Shown: piece by piece, positions 22,330 to 29,760 of the stretch
How the letters are laid out: the number at the start of each line of letters is the position of its first letter
How positions within the stretch are numbered: position 1 is the stretch's first letter
Source of the DNA: a virus
Length of the DNA: 29,876 bases
Virus record (IMG/VR): IMGVR_UViG_3300035698_008810
Location: 1 to 29,876 of that record
Strand: one strand, 5' to 3'
Position numbers and translations under genes: made by a program
The notes under the pieces: generated by a model
Told to the model about the DNA's origin: nothing
Seen by the model: the letters and a program-made list of their open reading frames with translations, nothing else
Database searches by the model: none

Positions 22330-22509
22330 CTACTCAATTTTAGTTATTTTTATAATTCCTTTTGTACCTTTTTTTTCTATATCTTTAGTCATTTCATCAT
22401 CTTGAATTTGAACAGTCTTTCTAGGAAGAATAGTCAAAGTAGATGACCTATTATTTTTTCTTTTTAACAAGTTAATAACCTGTTTTTTTAAATTTTTAAT
22501 TTCATACAT
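22330..22509 (-). CDS. 59-aa basic peptide just before the sheath gene
   Basis: ATG 22509 has AAAGGAA 8 bases upstream. The peptide reads MYEIKNLKKQVINLLKRKNN, then RSSTLTILPRKTVQIQDDEM, and ends with KGTKGIIKITKIE. It is basic, with a helix at the start and beta-like strands after. Short proteins at this place in other phages include sheath or neck factors, but I do not recognise a family. Its stop is 16 bases from the sheath ATG. The 120 bases upstream of it (22510-22629) hold no gene; I see only weak hairpins such as AAGCT...AGCTT. Confidence 0.7.
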   Translation of the reverse strand: MYEIKNLKKQVINLLKRKNNRSSTLTILPRKTVQIQDDEMTKDIEKKGTKGIIKITKIE

Positions 22510-22629
22510 TCTATATTCCTTTATTTCAAACCCAATACCCTTTTACTTTAATCCTAAGCTATTTTTAGGAAGCTTTCTATATAAAAGCACTTAATTAAAA
22601 TAGAAACCTCTTAAAATATAAATATACTC

Positions 22630-23397
22630 CTACGCTTCATAAAGTGTCTGTTCTATTGAATCTAATAATCCTCCCGTTGAGTCATCATAATAGTCCAAAG
22701 AAGTAATAAAAATAGTTTTTTGTGTGTTGTAGGGTCTTACTAAAAACCCTTCTATTTTCAGGGAAACTGTAGTTCTTTTTTTTCGATGATCTCGTGAAGT
22801 TTCCAACATATCTGAACTAGATAAAGATTCTAAAAAAATGTGTACATAAATATCCTCTTTATACACAGTATTACTTATTTGACTAAAGTTTACCGGTAAT
22901 CTTAAAATCTGGGAATCAAATTGAAGTGCCACCCACTGTTCTAGGAGATTCATTTGTGTTGTTGTTATCGTAAATAAGTCTAATTGATAATTAATACTAT
23001 AGGGTACAGGATAAGGAAATTCTTGTACCTCTCTATATTCACTTGTATAATGTGCTTTTCTTATTGTAGCTTTATGATACCTATTAGGATCAAAATCAAA
23101 ACCTGTTCTAGTAATCGCTATAGCTGGAAATTGCATTCTTATTTCTTTTTTTCTATGCCTATTATATTCTCTCTCATCTTTATGCAATATGTCTTTTATT
23201 CTTGCAAAACCAACATCTCCTGAAGCCATAAAAACCTGATAGTCATCCGCCGTATTAGGGTGTTTAACAAAAGGACAAGTCACTAACCAACTTTTCAACA
23301 TTACATCATAAAGCCGAAATTGATCTGTATTAAATCCCTCTGTAAAATCGCTTAAAGTAGCGTTATTTGGAGGAATAGAAATATCATTTGCTGTCAT
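22630..23397 (-). CDS. Tail completion / sheath terminator protein (gp15-like place)
   Basis: The 255-aa product begins at ATG 23397, overlapping the previous stop (ATGA), and has AAAGGA upstream. It has QFPAIAITRTGFDFDPNRYH, FPYPVPYSINYQLDLFTITT and EQWVALQFDS. Strings with 'P-x-x-x-I-x-R ... PYP-x-x-Y-x-I-x-Y-x-L-x-x-x-T' are seen in T4-type gp15 tail completion proteins, which cap the tube and sheath and join the neck. It sits two genes before the sheath, as gp15 does relative to gp18. The assignment rests on context and weak motifs. Confidence 0.6.
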   Translation of the reverse strand: MTANDISIPPNNATLSDFTEGFNTDQFRLYDVMLKSWLVTCPFVKHPNTADDYQVFMASGDVGFARIKDILHKDEREYNRHRKKEIRMQFPAIAITRTGFDFDPNRYHKATIRKAHYTSEYREVQEFPYPVPYSINYQLDLFTITTTQMNLLEQWVALQFDSQILRLPVNFSQISNTVYKEDIYVHIFLESLSSSDMLETSRDHRKKRTTVSLKIEGFLVRPYNTQKTIFITSLDYYDDSTGGLLDSIEQTLYEA

Positions 23398-23825
23398 TTG
23401 TTAAATCCTTTAATTTTTAAATAATTGTTTATACCTTGTGTTAGTTTATTTATAAAGGGTTCTATATGTTTTACAGGAAATTCTCCTTTTAAAGGGTAGC
23501 CTCTATCTATTTTATAAGCTAAACCTCTTATAGAATCATCTATTTGAAAGCTTAATCTTATTAGGTTTTTATTTTTTTCATCTATATTAATTTCTACTCT
23601 AAATTTATCCCAATAATTTTTACTTGTAAGGTATCTTTTTACGGGCTCCCCTCCAATAGTTTTATTACCCCTTGTTGGATAACCTATATATTTAATACAA
23701 TAATCTTTTGCCTCTTCTATTATATTTTCAAACTCCTCCTTTAAATCTTTAGAAATTTCTTGTTTTAAAGGTTCAAGTTCTTCAAAAAGTTCTTTTAAAC
23801 TAGGCATAGAATAAGACAATTTCAT
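23394..23825 (-). CDS. Neck / tail completion protein, HK97 gp10-like (tentative)
   Basis: The 143-aa protein is short and charged, with a helical N-terminal half (LKELFEELEPLKQEISKDLK, then EEFENIIEEAKDYCIKYIG) and a beta C-terminal half (KFRVEINIDEKNKNLIRLSF). A helix-then-strand layout of this length is shared with tail completion proteins of the gp10/gpZ type, but no strong motif is visible. It starts at TAATG after the previous gene with AGGGG upstream. Its place between the neck genes and the tail completion gene supports a joining role. Confidence 0.45.
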   Translation of the reverse strand: MKLSYSMPSLKELFEELEPLKQEISKDLKEEFENIIEEAKDYCIKYIGYPTRGNKTIGGEPVKRYLTSKNYWDKFRVEINIDEKNKNLIRLSFQIDDSIRGLAYKIDRGYPLKGEFPVKHIEPFINKLTQGINNYLKIKGFNK

Positions 23826-24352
23826 TAGTATTTACCCCTATCTACCTCACTAGTATAAACTATTAATTCAATATTTTTATGACTGGACATCCAGTAAGAG
23901 TCCGCCACCGGTTCTAAACTAACTACAAAATAAGTATGATGATCTATTTCTATTTTATCGCCTTCCCCTAACCACTCCGGATTAATATTTAATTTTTTCA
24001 GGCTAGGAACAGATATTTTAATTTCATGCTTATACTCTTTTTCTAATCCAAATAAAGTCAAATCTGGCTCACATTGTGCTAAAGTTATTCCTAAAGGTAT
24101 TTCTAAAGCATGTGTATAATATTTTATTCTGGATTCTTTATATAACTCATCACAATTAAAAGTTTTATCCCATGTATAAGCAGATTCATCCCAAATATAG
24201 CCTTTATCCCAAATTAAAACTTTATCTCTTATTAACCTATACCATTTATATTTAGGGCAGTCTCTCAATGTAACTTCTGTATTAAATTCTGCCATTAAGT
24301 CATAATCTTTATTTATAAACTCTCCTTCAGATTTCCAAGCTATGAAAGTCAT
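23825..24352 (-). CDS. Neck / head-closure protein with a WD cluster (tentative)
   Basis: The 175-aa protein begins at ATG 24352 after TAGGAG. Residues about 47-63 hold IWDKGYIWDESAYTWDK, a triple Trp-Asp run. The gpI-like baseplate protein has nearly the same spacing (WDLGLIWDDASTFWDD). The rest looks beta-rich: YTHALEIPLGITLAQCEPDL and EGDKIEIDHHTYFVVSLEPV. The end pattern (GD-x-I-x-x-x-x-x-Y-x-V) is like SH3-type head-closure proteins. The position between the 349-aa and 143-aa genes suits a head-closure ring. Exact family uncertain. Confidence 0.5.
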   Translation of the reverse strand: MTFIAWKSEGEFINKDYDLMAEFNTEVTLRDCPKYKWYRLIRDKVLIWDKGYIWDESAYTWDKTFNCDELYKESRIKYYTHALEIPLGITLAQCEPDLTLFGLEKEYKHEIKISVPSLKKLNINPEWLGEGDKIEIDHHTYFVVSLEPVADSYWMSSHKNIELIVYTSEVDRGKY

Positions 24353-24384
24353 TTAGACTACTCCTATTATTAGTATTATTATTA

Positions 24385-25434
24385 TTAAAAATAAGTGGGT
24401 GGCAAAGGCATTTGCATTCTTTCCAAATCCAATATTAATTCTGCTTTTCTGGTTGTAGCTTCTTGTTTTAAAGTTTCTCCATTTAAAGTTATCTTTCCTG
24501 TGTGAGACTGAATACCATCACCATATTTACTTCTTACCTCTCCTAACTTAAATTTTGCTTCACATTCTGCTAGGTCTTTTATTAATTCATGGTAACTTGT
24601 GGATATCTCTTCAATTCGATGATCTCTCATATAAACATAAGTAATATAATATTCAGTATAACCAGAAGTATCAATATAAAGTTTAAGAGGCTCATTTGGA
24701 TCCCATTTCCATATAGGGTCAGTTCCAGTCACTCTTTTAATTACGCCTAATTGAGGAATCCCTAAAACAAATTCATCAAATTTGATAGGGTCCTGAATAG
24801 GAAAATAACTTCCCCAAAAAGGATGCGTTGAAGTTGTAGGAGAATATTTATTTTTAAATTGAACATCTACCACACCTTTTCCACAATCATCTATATCATA
24901 TTCATACTGGTTGCAAACTAAATCTATATTCCCATACTCGTATTTAGAGCAATATCTGTTAAATAAATTAATAGCAGATTGAATAGAATCATCTAGATGA
25001 GATTCTTCTAATTCAACTGCAGCTTTAGGCCAACCTAAACGTCTTAATGTTATGTCTTTTAACTCTGTAGCTAGTAATAATTGTTCTGTAGTTTTAGCTA
25101 AAGTGTGAAAAGTAGTTGTAGGATAGGGATCAAAGTTTTCCCCATTTATTTTTGCATACCATTTTGCTATTATTTTAGTTTCTGTATAATCTTCTGTGTC
25201 TAATCTTACATAGTAATATAAATTACTGCCTGAAGGTTTTATTTCTATTGAAGGAGTAGAAGTTAAAGTAATGTCACTGCCTATTTGACTATCTGTTATT
25301 GTAAATAATTTTAAAGTCAAATCAGTGTCTACTAATACGCTCATATCTCTTATTCTAAAACCCTTTTCCAATATTAAAAGATTAGGCGTTTTATTAATAT
25401 TTGGTGTAAAATTAGAAAAGCTATCATATAACAT
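24385..25434 (-). CDS. Head-tail connector / neck protein (gp13-like place)
   Basis: The 349-aa product has an N-terminal beta part (about 20-120) with NLYYYVRLDTEDYTETKIIA, then a helical part with LKDITLRRLGWPKAAVELEE and DDSIQSAINLFNRYCSKYEY (about 130-180). The middle and end hold VVDVQFKNKYSP, TDPIWKWDPNEPLKLYID and YYITYVYMRDHRIEEI. Helix pairs such as L-x-D-x-I-x-x-A-I-x-x-x-x-x-Y are common in T4-like gp13/gp14 and adaptor proteins. It follows the capsid block at one small gene, so a neck ring is likely. It shares WxWDP with the gpI-like protein. Confidence 0.55.
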   Translation of the reverse strand: MLYDSFSNFTPNINKTPNLLILEKGFRIRDMSVLVDTDLTLKLFTITDSQIGSDITLTSTPSIEIKPSGSNLYYYVRLDTEDYTETKIIAKWYAKINGENFDPYPTTTFHTLAKTTEQLLLATELKDITLRRLGWPKAAVELEESHLDDSIQSAINLFNRYCSKYEYGNIDLVCNQYEYDIDDCGKGVVDVQFKNKYSPTTSTHPFWGSYFPIQDPIKFDEFVLGIPQLGVIKRVTGTDPIWKWDPNEPLKLYIDTSGYTEYYITYVYMRDHRIEEISTSYHELIKDLAECEAKFKLGEVRSKYGDGIQSHTGKITLNGETLKQEATTRKAELILDLERMQMPLPPTYF

Positions 25435-25455
25435 ATTCCCTATCCTTAATTTCTA

Positions 25456-25947
25456 CTATTTTTTTTTATAAGCGTCTAATTGTGTTTTTATCTTAAATAC
25501 TAAATCATCTTTTGGTGTATTGTGTCCTATTATTACACCAAGAAATTTACAAATATCTAAAAGTTCTTTTTTTACAAAAGTTCCTAAACCATCTACATTA
25601 TCTTCATTTTCACTCATTATAATTAAATCGTTTATATCTTTTCCAAAAATAGTTTTTCCAACATGTGCTGGTCTAACTACTTCTTGTTTTTCTATATTTA
25701 ATCCTAATAATTTCGCATCCTCTTCTTTTTGTTTTTTCATTATTTTTTCTTGTGCTGAAAGTCCTCTTATTTGTTGCATTATACCTACAGGCCTAGGCCC
25801 CCTATAAATATTTAGAGATTTTCTTGGATCAAAGCAATTTTCAAATTGTTTTCCTTCTACAATTTGGCCTGGAGCTATTTTAATAGTTTTATCATTCGAA
25901 ACTACTACTACAACATATGCTTGATTATTTATAAATTTCTGTCCCAT
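25456..25947 (-). CDS. Small head-associated protein with a C-terminal helical (HeH/SAP-like) end
   Basis: The 163-aa product starts at ATG 25947 after TTTAGGAG. Residues 8-75 look like a small beta domain (YVVVVVSNDKTIKIAPGQIV, then FDPRKSLNIYRGPRP). After a basic coil, the last 45 residues (ELLDICKFLGVIIGHNTPKD then LVFKIKTQLDA) form a helix-extended-helix pattern like SAP/HeH domains, which often bind nucleic acid. It follows the capsid gene after a terminator, so it may be a head decoration, adaptor or neck part. No named family. Confidence 0.65.
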   Translation of the reverse strand: MGQKFINNQAYVVVVVSNDKTIKIAPGQIVEGKQFENCFDPRKSLNIYRGPRPVGIMQQIRGLSAQEKIMKKQKEEDAKLLGLNIEKQEVVRPAHVGKTIFGKDINDLIIMSENEDNVDGLGTFVKKELLDICKFLGVIIGHNTPKDDLVFKIKTQLDAYKKK

Positions 25948-25969
25948 TTTTTTTGCTCTCCTAAATACA

Positions 25970-26006
25970 AAAACAAGAGAAAGGATTATTTTCCTTTCTC
26001 TTTTTT
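25970..26006. terminator. Strong bidirectional intrinsic terminator after the capsid gene
   Basis: Perfect 11-bp arms (25975-25985 and 25992-26002; AAGAGAAAGGA with TCCTTTCTCTT) enclose a 6-base loop. On the minus strand the stem is followed by GTTTTTG, on the plus strand by TTTT. It lies in the 80-base gap between the capsid stop (26028) and the 163-aa gene. It should cut the very abundant capsid message and lower transcription of the downstream neck and tail genes. Confidence 0.88.
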
Positions 26007-26027
26007 AAAATCTATTATTTATTTATA

Positions 26028-27503
26028 TTAGACTATTGAACCAGTTACATAAAAACGTGGGTTTACAAAACGAGTTCCATAAGCTGAACCCATACCTCTT
26101 CTTGTTTTAAAATCAGGTAAAGTAATTGGAGGTGTAGTGAACAGCGGCAAGAAAGTTGCATGTACAAAACCAGCATCTAACCAATTTGGTCCTAGATAAC
26201 CTGCTACAGATATATTAGAGTTACTTTGGCCTATACCTAAATAAGGATCTTTAAAGATTTGCCATTTTCCATCTAATACTCCAATATCAATAACTCCAGC
26301 GCCGCTCTGTGTTTTGGTAGCATTAATATTACCTACAAAAGAAGGCAATGTTTCAATGACATTGCAAGTATCGATGCTTGCAACAATCCAATTGGTCATC
26401 CCTCTTTTTGTTTGCCTAAAAACTAAATTACTCATTTGAACTTGTGCGGTCACATAGGATAATTTATGTTCTGTATAACTTACGCCAGCCGGTACGGTAC
26501 TATCCCATGCAACGTGTCCAGCCATAGCACCATTATACAATGCATTAATAATTTCTCTATCAATTTCAAATCCTATTTGATTAGCTAATACACCCAGTAA
26601 TTCTTTTTCTACATCTACTCCATGCAGACTATTTAAACTAGCAGCAGATTCAATAGACCACTGCGACTGAAGCTTTCTATATTTAGCTACTACAGGACTA
26701 GAAGTTAATTGTAAATCCATTTGAGGTACATTATCCTGAGCCTCCCCATCGTATCTATAAGTTTGGGTAATAGCTAAGGCATTTACGGGAGCAACACTAA
26801 AAGTAACATCTATAGCTCCAGTAGTATAATCAATTGTACCCGCTGCAATACCTGTTCCAGAAATACTTCCAGCTCCATCATCAAATCCATTTATAGACCC
26901 TGCTGTTACACTAAAAGAACTTCTTTGCACAGGAAGGTAACTACAAGTACCCGTAAAATTAGTGGCAGACCCTGTTCCGGTGCCTAAAGGTTCATCTACT
27001 ACATCCTCACTTGAATAATATTGACTGTCATTTGGGCCTGTTCCAGAATCAACCGCAATCTCCCCTGTTTGCTGTGCCCCTTTTGTACTACCAAATATAT
27101 AGTCCATCCAAAAGATTAAACCAATAGGGCCTGATAAAGGCTGCTTAGATACTAAACTACCTGATACTGTATTAGCAAAAATAGCTCTAATCATTGGAAA
27201 AGCAAATTTTTCAAATGTGCCTATATTAGCTGTTAGAGTAGTTTCATTTAAAGATTTAAAATATCTATCTGTGTTTTCAAGTAAGGTTGCCATGTAAGCT
27301 TTTTCATGTGTGCTTTCTATACTTTCACACAACCCTCTCCATTTTCCATTTGCTAACTGTAAACCATAATCTTGCATGGAAGAAAAAGCATCTTGACCAT
27401 TAGTTTGTAAGGCACCCTCTAGTAAAGGATTCATGCCTGTCATCACAACGCCATTTCCTAACATATTTCTAAGCGTAGAATCTACTTGCATTCCATTAAA
27501 CAT
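26028..27503 (-). CDS. Major capsid protein (gp23-like)
   Basis: The 491-aa protein has the T4 gp23 pattern: FEKFAFPMIRAIFANTVSGS, then LVSKQPLSGPIGLIFWMDYI (the 'V-x-x-QP-x-S-x-P-x-G-x-IF' string), EKELLGVLANQIGFEIDREI and TNWIVASIDTCNVIETLP. It has the HK97 fold. Near the N-terminus it has LLE-G (E29) and LCE-S (E60), which fit the T4 prohead-protease rule (L/I-x-E, then cut), so an N-terminal pro-part is probably removed. ATG 27503 follows AAGGGGAAAAAC. It follows the protease-scaffold gene by 15 bases. Confidence 0.93.
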   Translation of the reverse strand: MFNGMQVDSTLRNMLGNGVVMTGMNPLLEGALQTNGQDAFSSMQDYGLQLANGKWRGLCESIESTHEKAYMATLLENTDRYFKSLNETTLTANIGTFEKFAFPMIRAIFANTVSGSLVSKQPLSGPIGLIFWMDYIFGSTKGAQQTGEIAVDSGTGPNDSQYYSSEDVVDEPLGTGTGSATNFTGTCSYLPVQRSSFSVTAGSINGFDDGAGSISGTGIAAGTIDYTTGAIDVTFSVAPVNALAITQTYRYDGEAQDNVPQMDLQLTSSPVVAKYRKLQSQWSIESAASLNSLHGVDVEKELLGVLANQIGFEIDREIINALYNGAMAGHVAWDSTVPAGVSYTEHKLSYVTAQVQMSNLVFRQTKRGMTNWIVASIDTCNVIETLPSFVGNINATKTQSGAGVIDIGVLDGKWQIFKDPYLGIGQSNSNISVAGYLGPNWLDAGFVHATFLPLFTTPPITLPDFKTRRGMGSAYGTRFVNPRFYVTGSIV

Positions 27504-27518
27504 GTTTTTCCCCTTATA

Positions 27519-29459
27519 TTATTTCCAAGTATCATTTTGAGTAACTATAGCCTGAAAAATATTGACATCGTCTAATTTTTTAGGTTTAGAGCTCTCATTT
27601 AATTTTTGTGTTTTTTTTATTTTTTTAGCAACATCATTGCTCTTTGACTCTATATTATTATCAGATTCATTGATCTGTTTACTAAGCATCTTTTTTAATT
27701 CAACTAAACTTTTGGTACTTTCTAAAATAGGCTGTACACATATAAGTTTAGGATTTTTTTCAATAGCTTCATTTATAAGTCTTTCTTTTGCTTGTTTTTC
27801 ATAACTACCTATAAAATCCTGTATAATTTGATAAGAGGCTTTATTACGTTTAGTCAATTGAACGTTTGCTTCATTTAAAGATTTTTTATGACTTTCTAAA
27901 AATACTACTTTTTTCTTTAAATTAGTAAGCTCTTTTTTATAGTTATTTATAGCTTCTTTAAAACTAATTTTTTTAGGAAATTCTAAAGATTCACCATACC
28001 TTTTTTTAGAAGTTTTAGCCGCTAATTTAGCTCTTTTTTTTGCTGCTGATTTAGATATCTTCATCTTTTTCCCCGTTCTTTTTCTAGCTGCTGCTTTTTG
28101 TTTAGCCGATTGTATCTTCTTTTTTCTATATACCTTTTTTCGTTTTTCTTCTAAACTTTCTTCATCCTCATAATCTTCTTCATCTTGTTCTTGATAAGTC
28201 TCATCATAATCAAAATCTCCGCCTTCATACTCCTCATCATCGTAATACTCATCCTCATCTTCATATTCATCATCATCCATGTAGTCATCATCATCGTAAT
28301 ACTCATCATCGTCTACGTAGTCGTCATCGTCCATATATTCTTCATCCATATAATCATCATCATCATCATTTGTATAATTACCATTACTCATCTCTTCATT
28401 ATAACCTGCATCGTCTAAAGGGTCATAATCATAATCTTCTGGTACTCCCAAATCAACTACACCTTCATTAAAAGTACCTTTAAAATGTTTATCAGATTTC
28501 TTATTTGACTCTGAAAGATTTAATCTTTCTTTAACCCTGTCATTTATAGCACTCTCTATTTTTAAAGCGTTTTCTAAAGAAGACTCAATAATTGAAGGTA
28601 TTGTACTTATTTCTTGAGTAGACTCCAATTTTATCTTTTCTTCTTCTTTTTTCTTTTTTTCGTTAGGATCCATATTATCTCTAGCCTCCTGTAATTTAGT
28701 ATTGAGGGAGTCCCTAATCCTTGATATTTGATCTCCCTGACTGTTAAATTTAGCTAATTCTTTTTCTAAAGTATTCAATTCTTGTTTTGTCTCTCTAGAA
28801 AGTTTATCTTCTTTTAGTATTTCTTTATATATTTGCATTAATCGTACTGCTAATTGAAAAAGGGAGTCAATATCATACATATCTAAATTTATAGTTTCTA
28901 CTATAGATTCTTTCACCTCACCATAAGGTTTGTATAATCTTGGATAAGCTCCCTGAGTACTAGGCTTATAAACAAAATCAAATGTATCTAAAATATAATC
29001 TTTAGGTGTTATCCATTCTACTTCTTCTTTATCTATAGTTTTTTTTGCTGAAGTTCCACCCCCTCGACTAGATACCCCAATTCTAGCTTTTCTTCTTGCT
29101 AATTCTTGTAATATAAGTCCTGTAGGAGTGTTGTATAGCTCTGCTTGCCCTGTTATTTCTGTGCCATTCATACCTAAAGCAATTATAGCATGAGAAATAT
29201 CTTGTGCCCGTGTTTTATCATCGCTAGGGTGTTCTACTACTCCCAACATACCTCTTGTTCCATTAGGGCAAATTATCCTACTCTGCTCTTCTTCTACTAT
29301 TCTTTCCCACAGTTCCAAAGGATAATATCTACCATTTATATTTTTTCTGTTAGCTTCTTGAAATTTGCCCTTTAATATAAATAAGTCATTTTGAGACTCA
29401 TTAAAAGAAAGTCCGGCTAAGGGGTACATATCATCTCTTAAAGGCTTTCTTTGTACCAT
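27519..29459 (-). CDS. Prohead protease-scaffold fusion (gp21 + core proteins)
   Basis: The 646-aa protein starts MVQRKPLRDDM (ATG 29459, GGGAG upstream). Residues about 20-185 are a T4 gp21-type (family U9/S80) protease: RKNINGRYYPLELWERIV, GMLGVVEHPSD (H77), ARIGVSSRGGG (S130/S131) and the conserved DFVYKPS end. The rest is core: helical (185-320), an Asp/Glu/Tyr block (341-436), a Lys/Arg/Ala block (439-488), then coiled coil and a C-terminal end like a scaffold (about 500-646). In T4 these functions are separate: gp21, acidic gp67, basic gp68 and gp22. L-x-E sites, such as LEE-K at 438 between the blocks, suggest self-cutting. Confidence 0.87.
   Translation of the reverse strand: MVQRKPLRDDMYPLAGLSFNESQNDLFILKGKFQEANRKNINGRYYPLELWERIVEEEQSRIICPNGTRGMLGVVEHPSDDKTRAQDISHAIIALGMNGTEITGQAELYNTPTGLILQELARRKARIGVSSRGGGTSAKKTIDKEEVEWITPKDYILDTFDFVYKPSTQGAYPRLYKPYGEVKESIVETINLDMYDIDSLFQLAVRLMQIYKEILKEDKLSRETKQELNTLEKELAKFNSQGDQISRIRDSLNTKLQEARDNMDPNEKKKKEEEKIKLESTQEISTIPSIIESSLENALKIESAINDRVKERLNLSESNKKSDKHFKGTFNEGVVDLGVPEDYDYDPLDDAGYNEEMSNGNYTNDDDDDYMDEEYMDDDDYVDDDEYYDDDDYMDDDEYEDEDEYYDDEEYEGGDFDYDETYQEQDEEDYEDEESLEEKRKKVYRKKKIQSAKQKAAARKRTGKKMKISKSAAKKRAKLAAKTSKKRYGESLEFPKKISFKEAINNYKKELTNLKKKVVFLESHKKSLNEANVQLTKRNKASYQIIQDFIGSYEKQAKERLINEAIEKNPKLICVQPILESTKSLVELKKMLSKQINESDNNIESKSNDVAKKIKKTQKLNESSKPKKLDDVNIFQAIVTQNDTWK
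28185..28420 (-). repeat. GAT/GAC/TAC triplet tract coding the acidic block of the scaffold
   Basis: On the minus strand the tract is a near-repeat of GAT, GAC, GAA and TAT codons, giving runs such as YMDDDDYVDDDEYYDDDDYM. On the plus strand it reads as TCATCATCG repeats. Triplet tracts of this kind can change length by slippage with no frame change, so the block length may vary between close relatives. Confidence 0.75.
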
Positions 29460-29483
29460 TCTAACTCCCTTATTCCTTAATTA

Positions 29484-29741
29484 TTAAGTAGCGTATTCAT
29501 AATGTAGAACGTCTCTATTTACTGTTACTCTTATGTCTCTTGCGTCTTGAGCTTTTGATACATAAGTAGTTGATTGATTTACAGAAAAACCATAATTAGT
29601 CTGTAAATACGTTTTTGTATTAGCTACAGTATCATCACTAAGAACCGATCCCCCTCTAGGGCATCTTATTATAATATTACCATCACCTTTTCTTGATACA
29701 CTCATTTCAATTTCTTTTAAAGATGCGCTTGATATAGCCAT
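29484..29741 (-). CDS. Small head-block protein, unknown
   Basis: ATG 29741 (MAISSASLKEIEMSVSRKGD) is chosen: GGAG is 8 bases before it, while an in-frame TTG at 29747 is too close. The 85-aa product is mostly beta, with strands such as GNIIIRCPRGGSVLSDDTV and ARDIRVTVNRDVLHYEYAT. It has no membrane helix. It sits just before the protease-scaffold gene, where T4 has core proteins gp67 and gp68, but it does not resemble them in charge. Function not recognised. Confidence 0.7.
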   Translation of the reverse strand: MAISSASLKEIEMSVSRKGDGNIIIRCPRGGSVLSDDTVANTKTYLQTNYGFSVNQSTTYVSKAQDARDIRVTVNRDVLHYEYAT

Positions 29742-29760
29742 AATCAAATCTCCTTGTCTT

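Noticed and set aside
23880-24200. WD-repeat (WD40) propeller in the 175-aa protein
   Set aside because: The WD pairs are 6 to 7 residues apart; WD40 units are about 40 residues long with a GH pair.
26020-26027. TATAAATA just after the capsid stop as a late promoter
   Set aside because: A strong terminator lies directly downstream (25970-26006), so a transcript would end at once. More likely AT-rich chance.
28185-28418. 77-codon plus-strand Ile/Val-rich frame that looks like a membrane protein
   Set aside because: It is the reverse of the GAT/GAC repeat tract, so the hydrophobic look is forced by the repeat.
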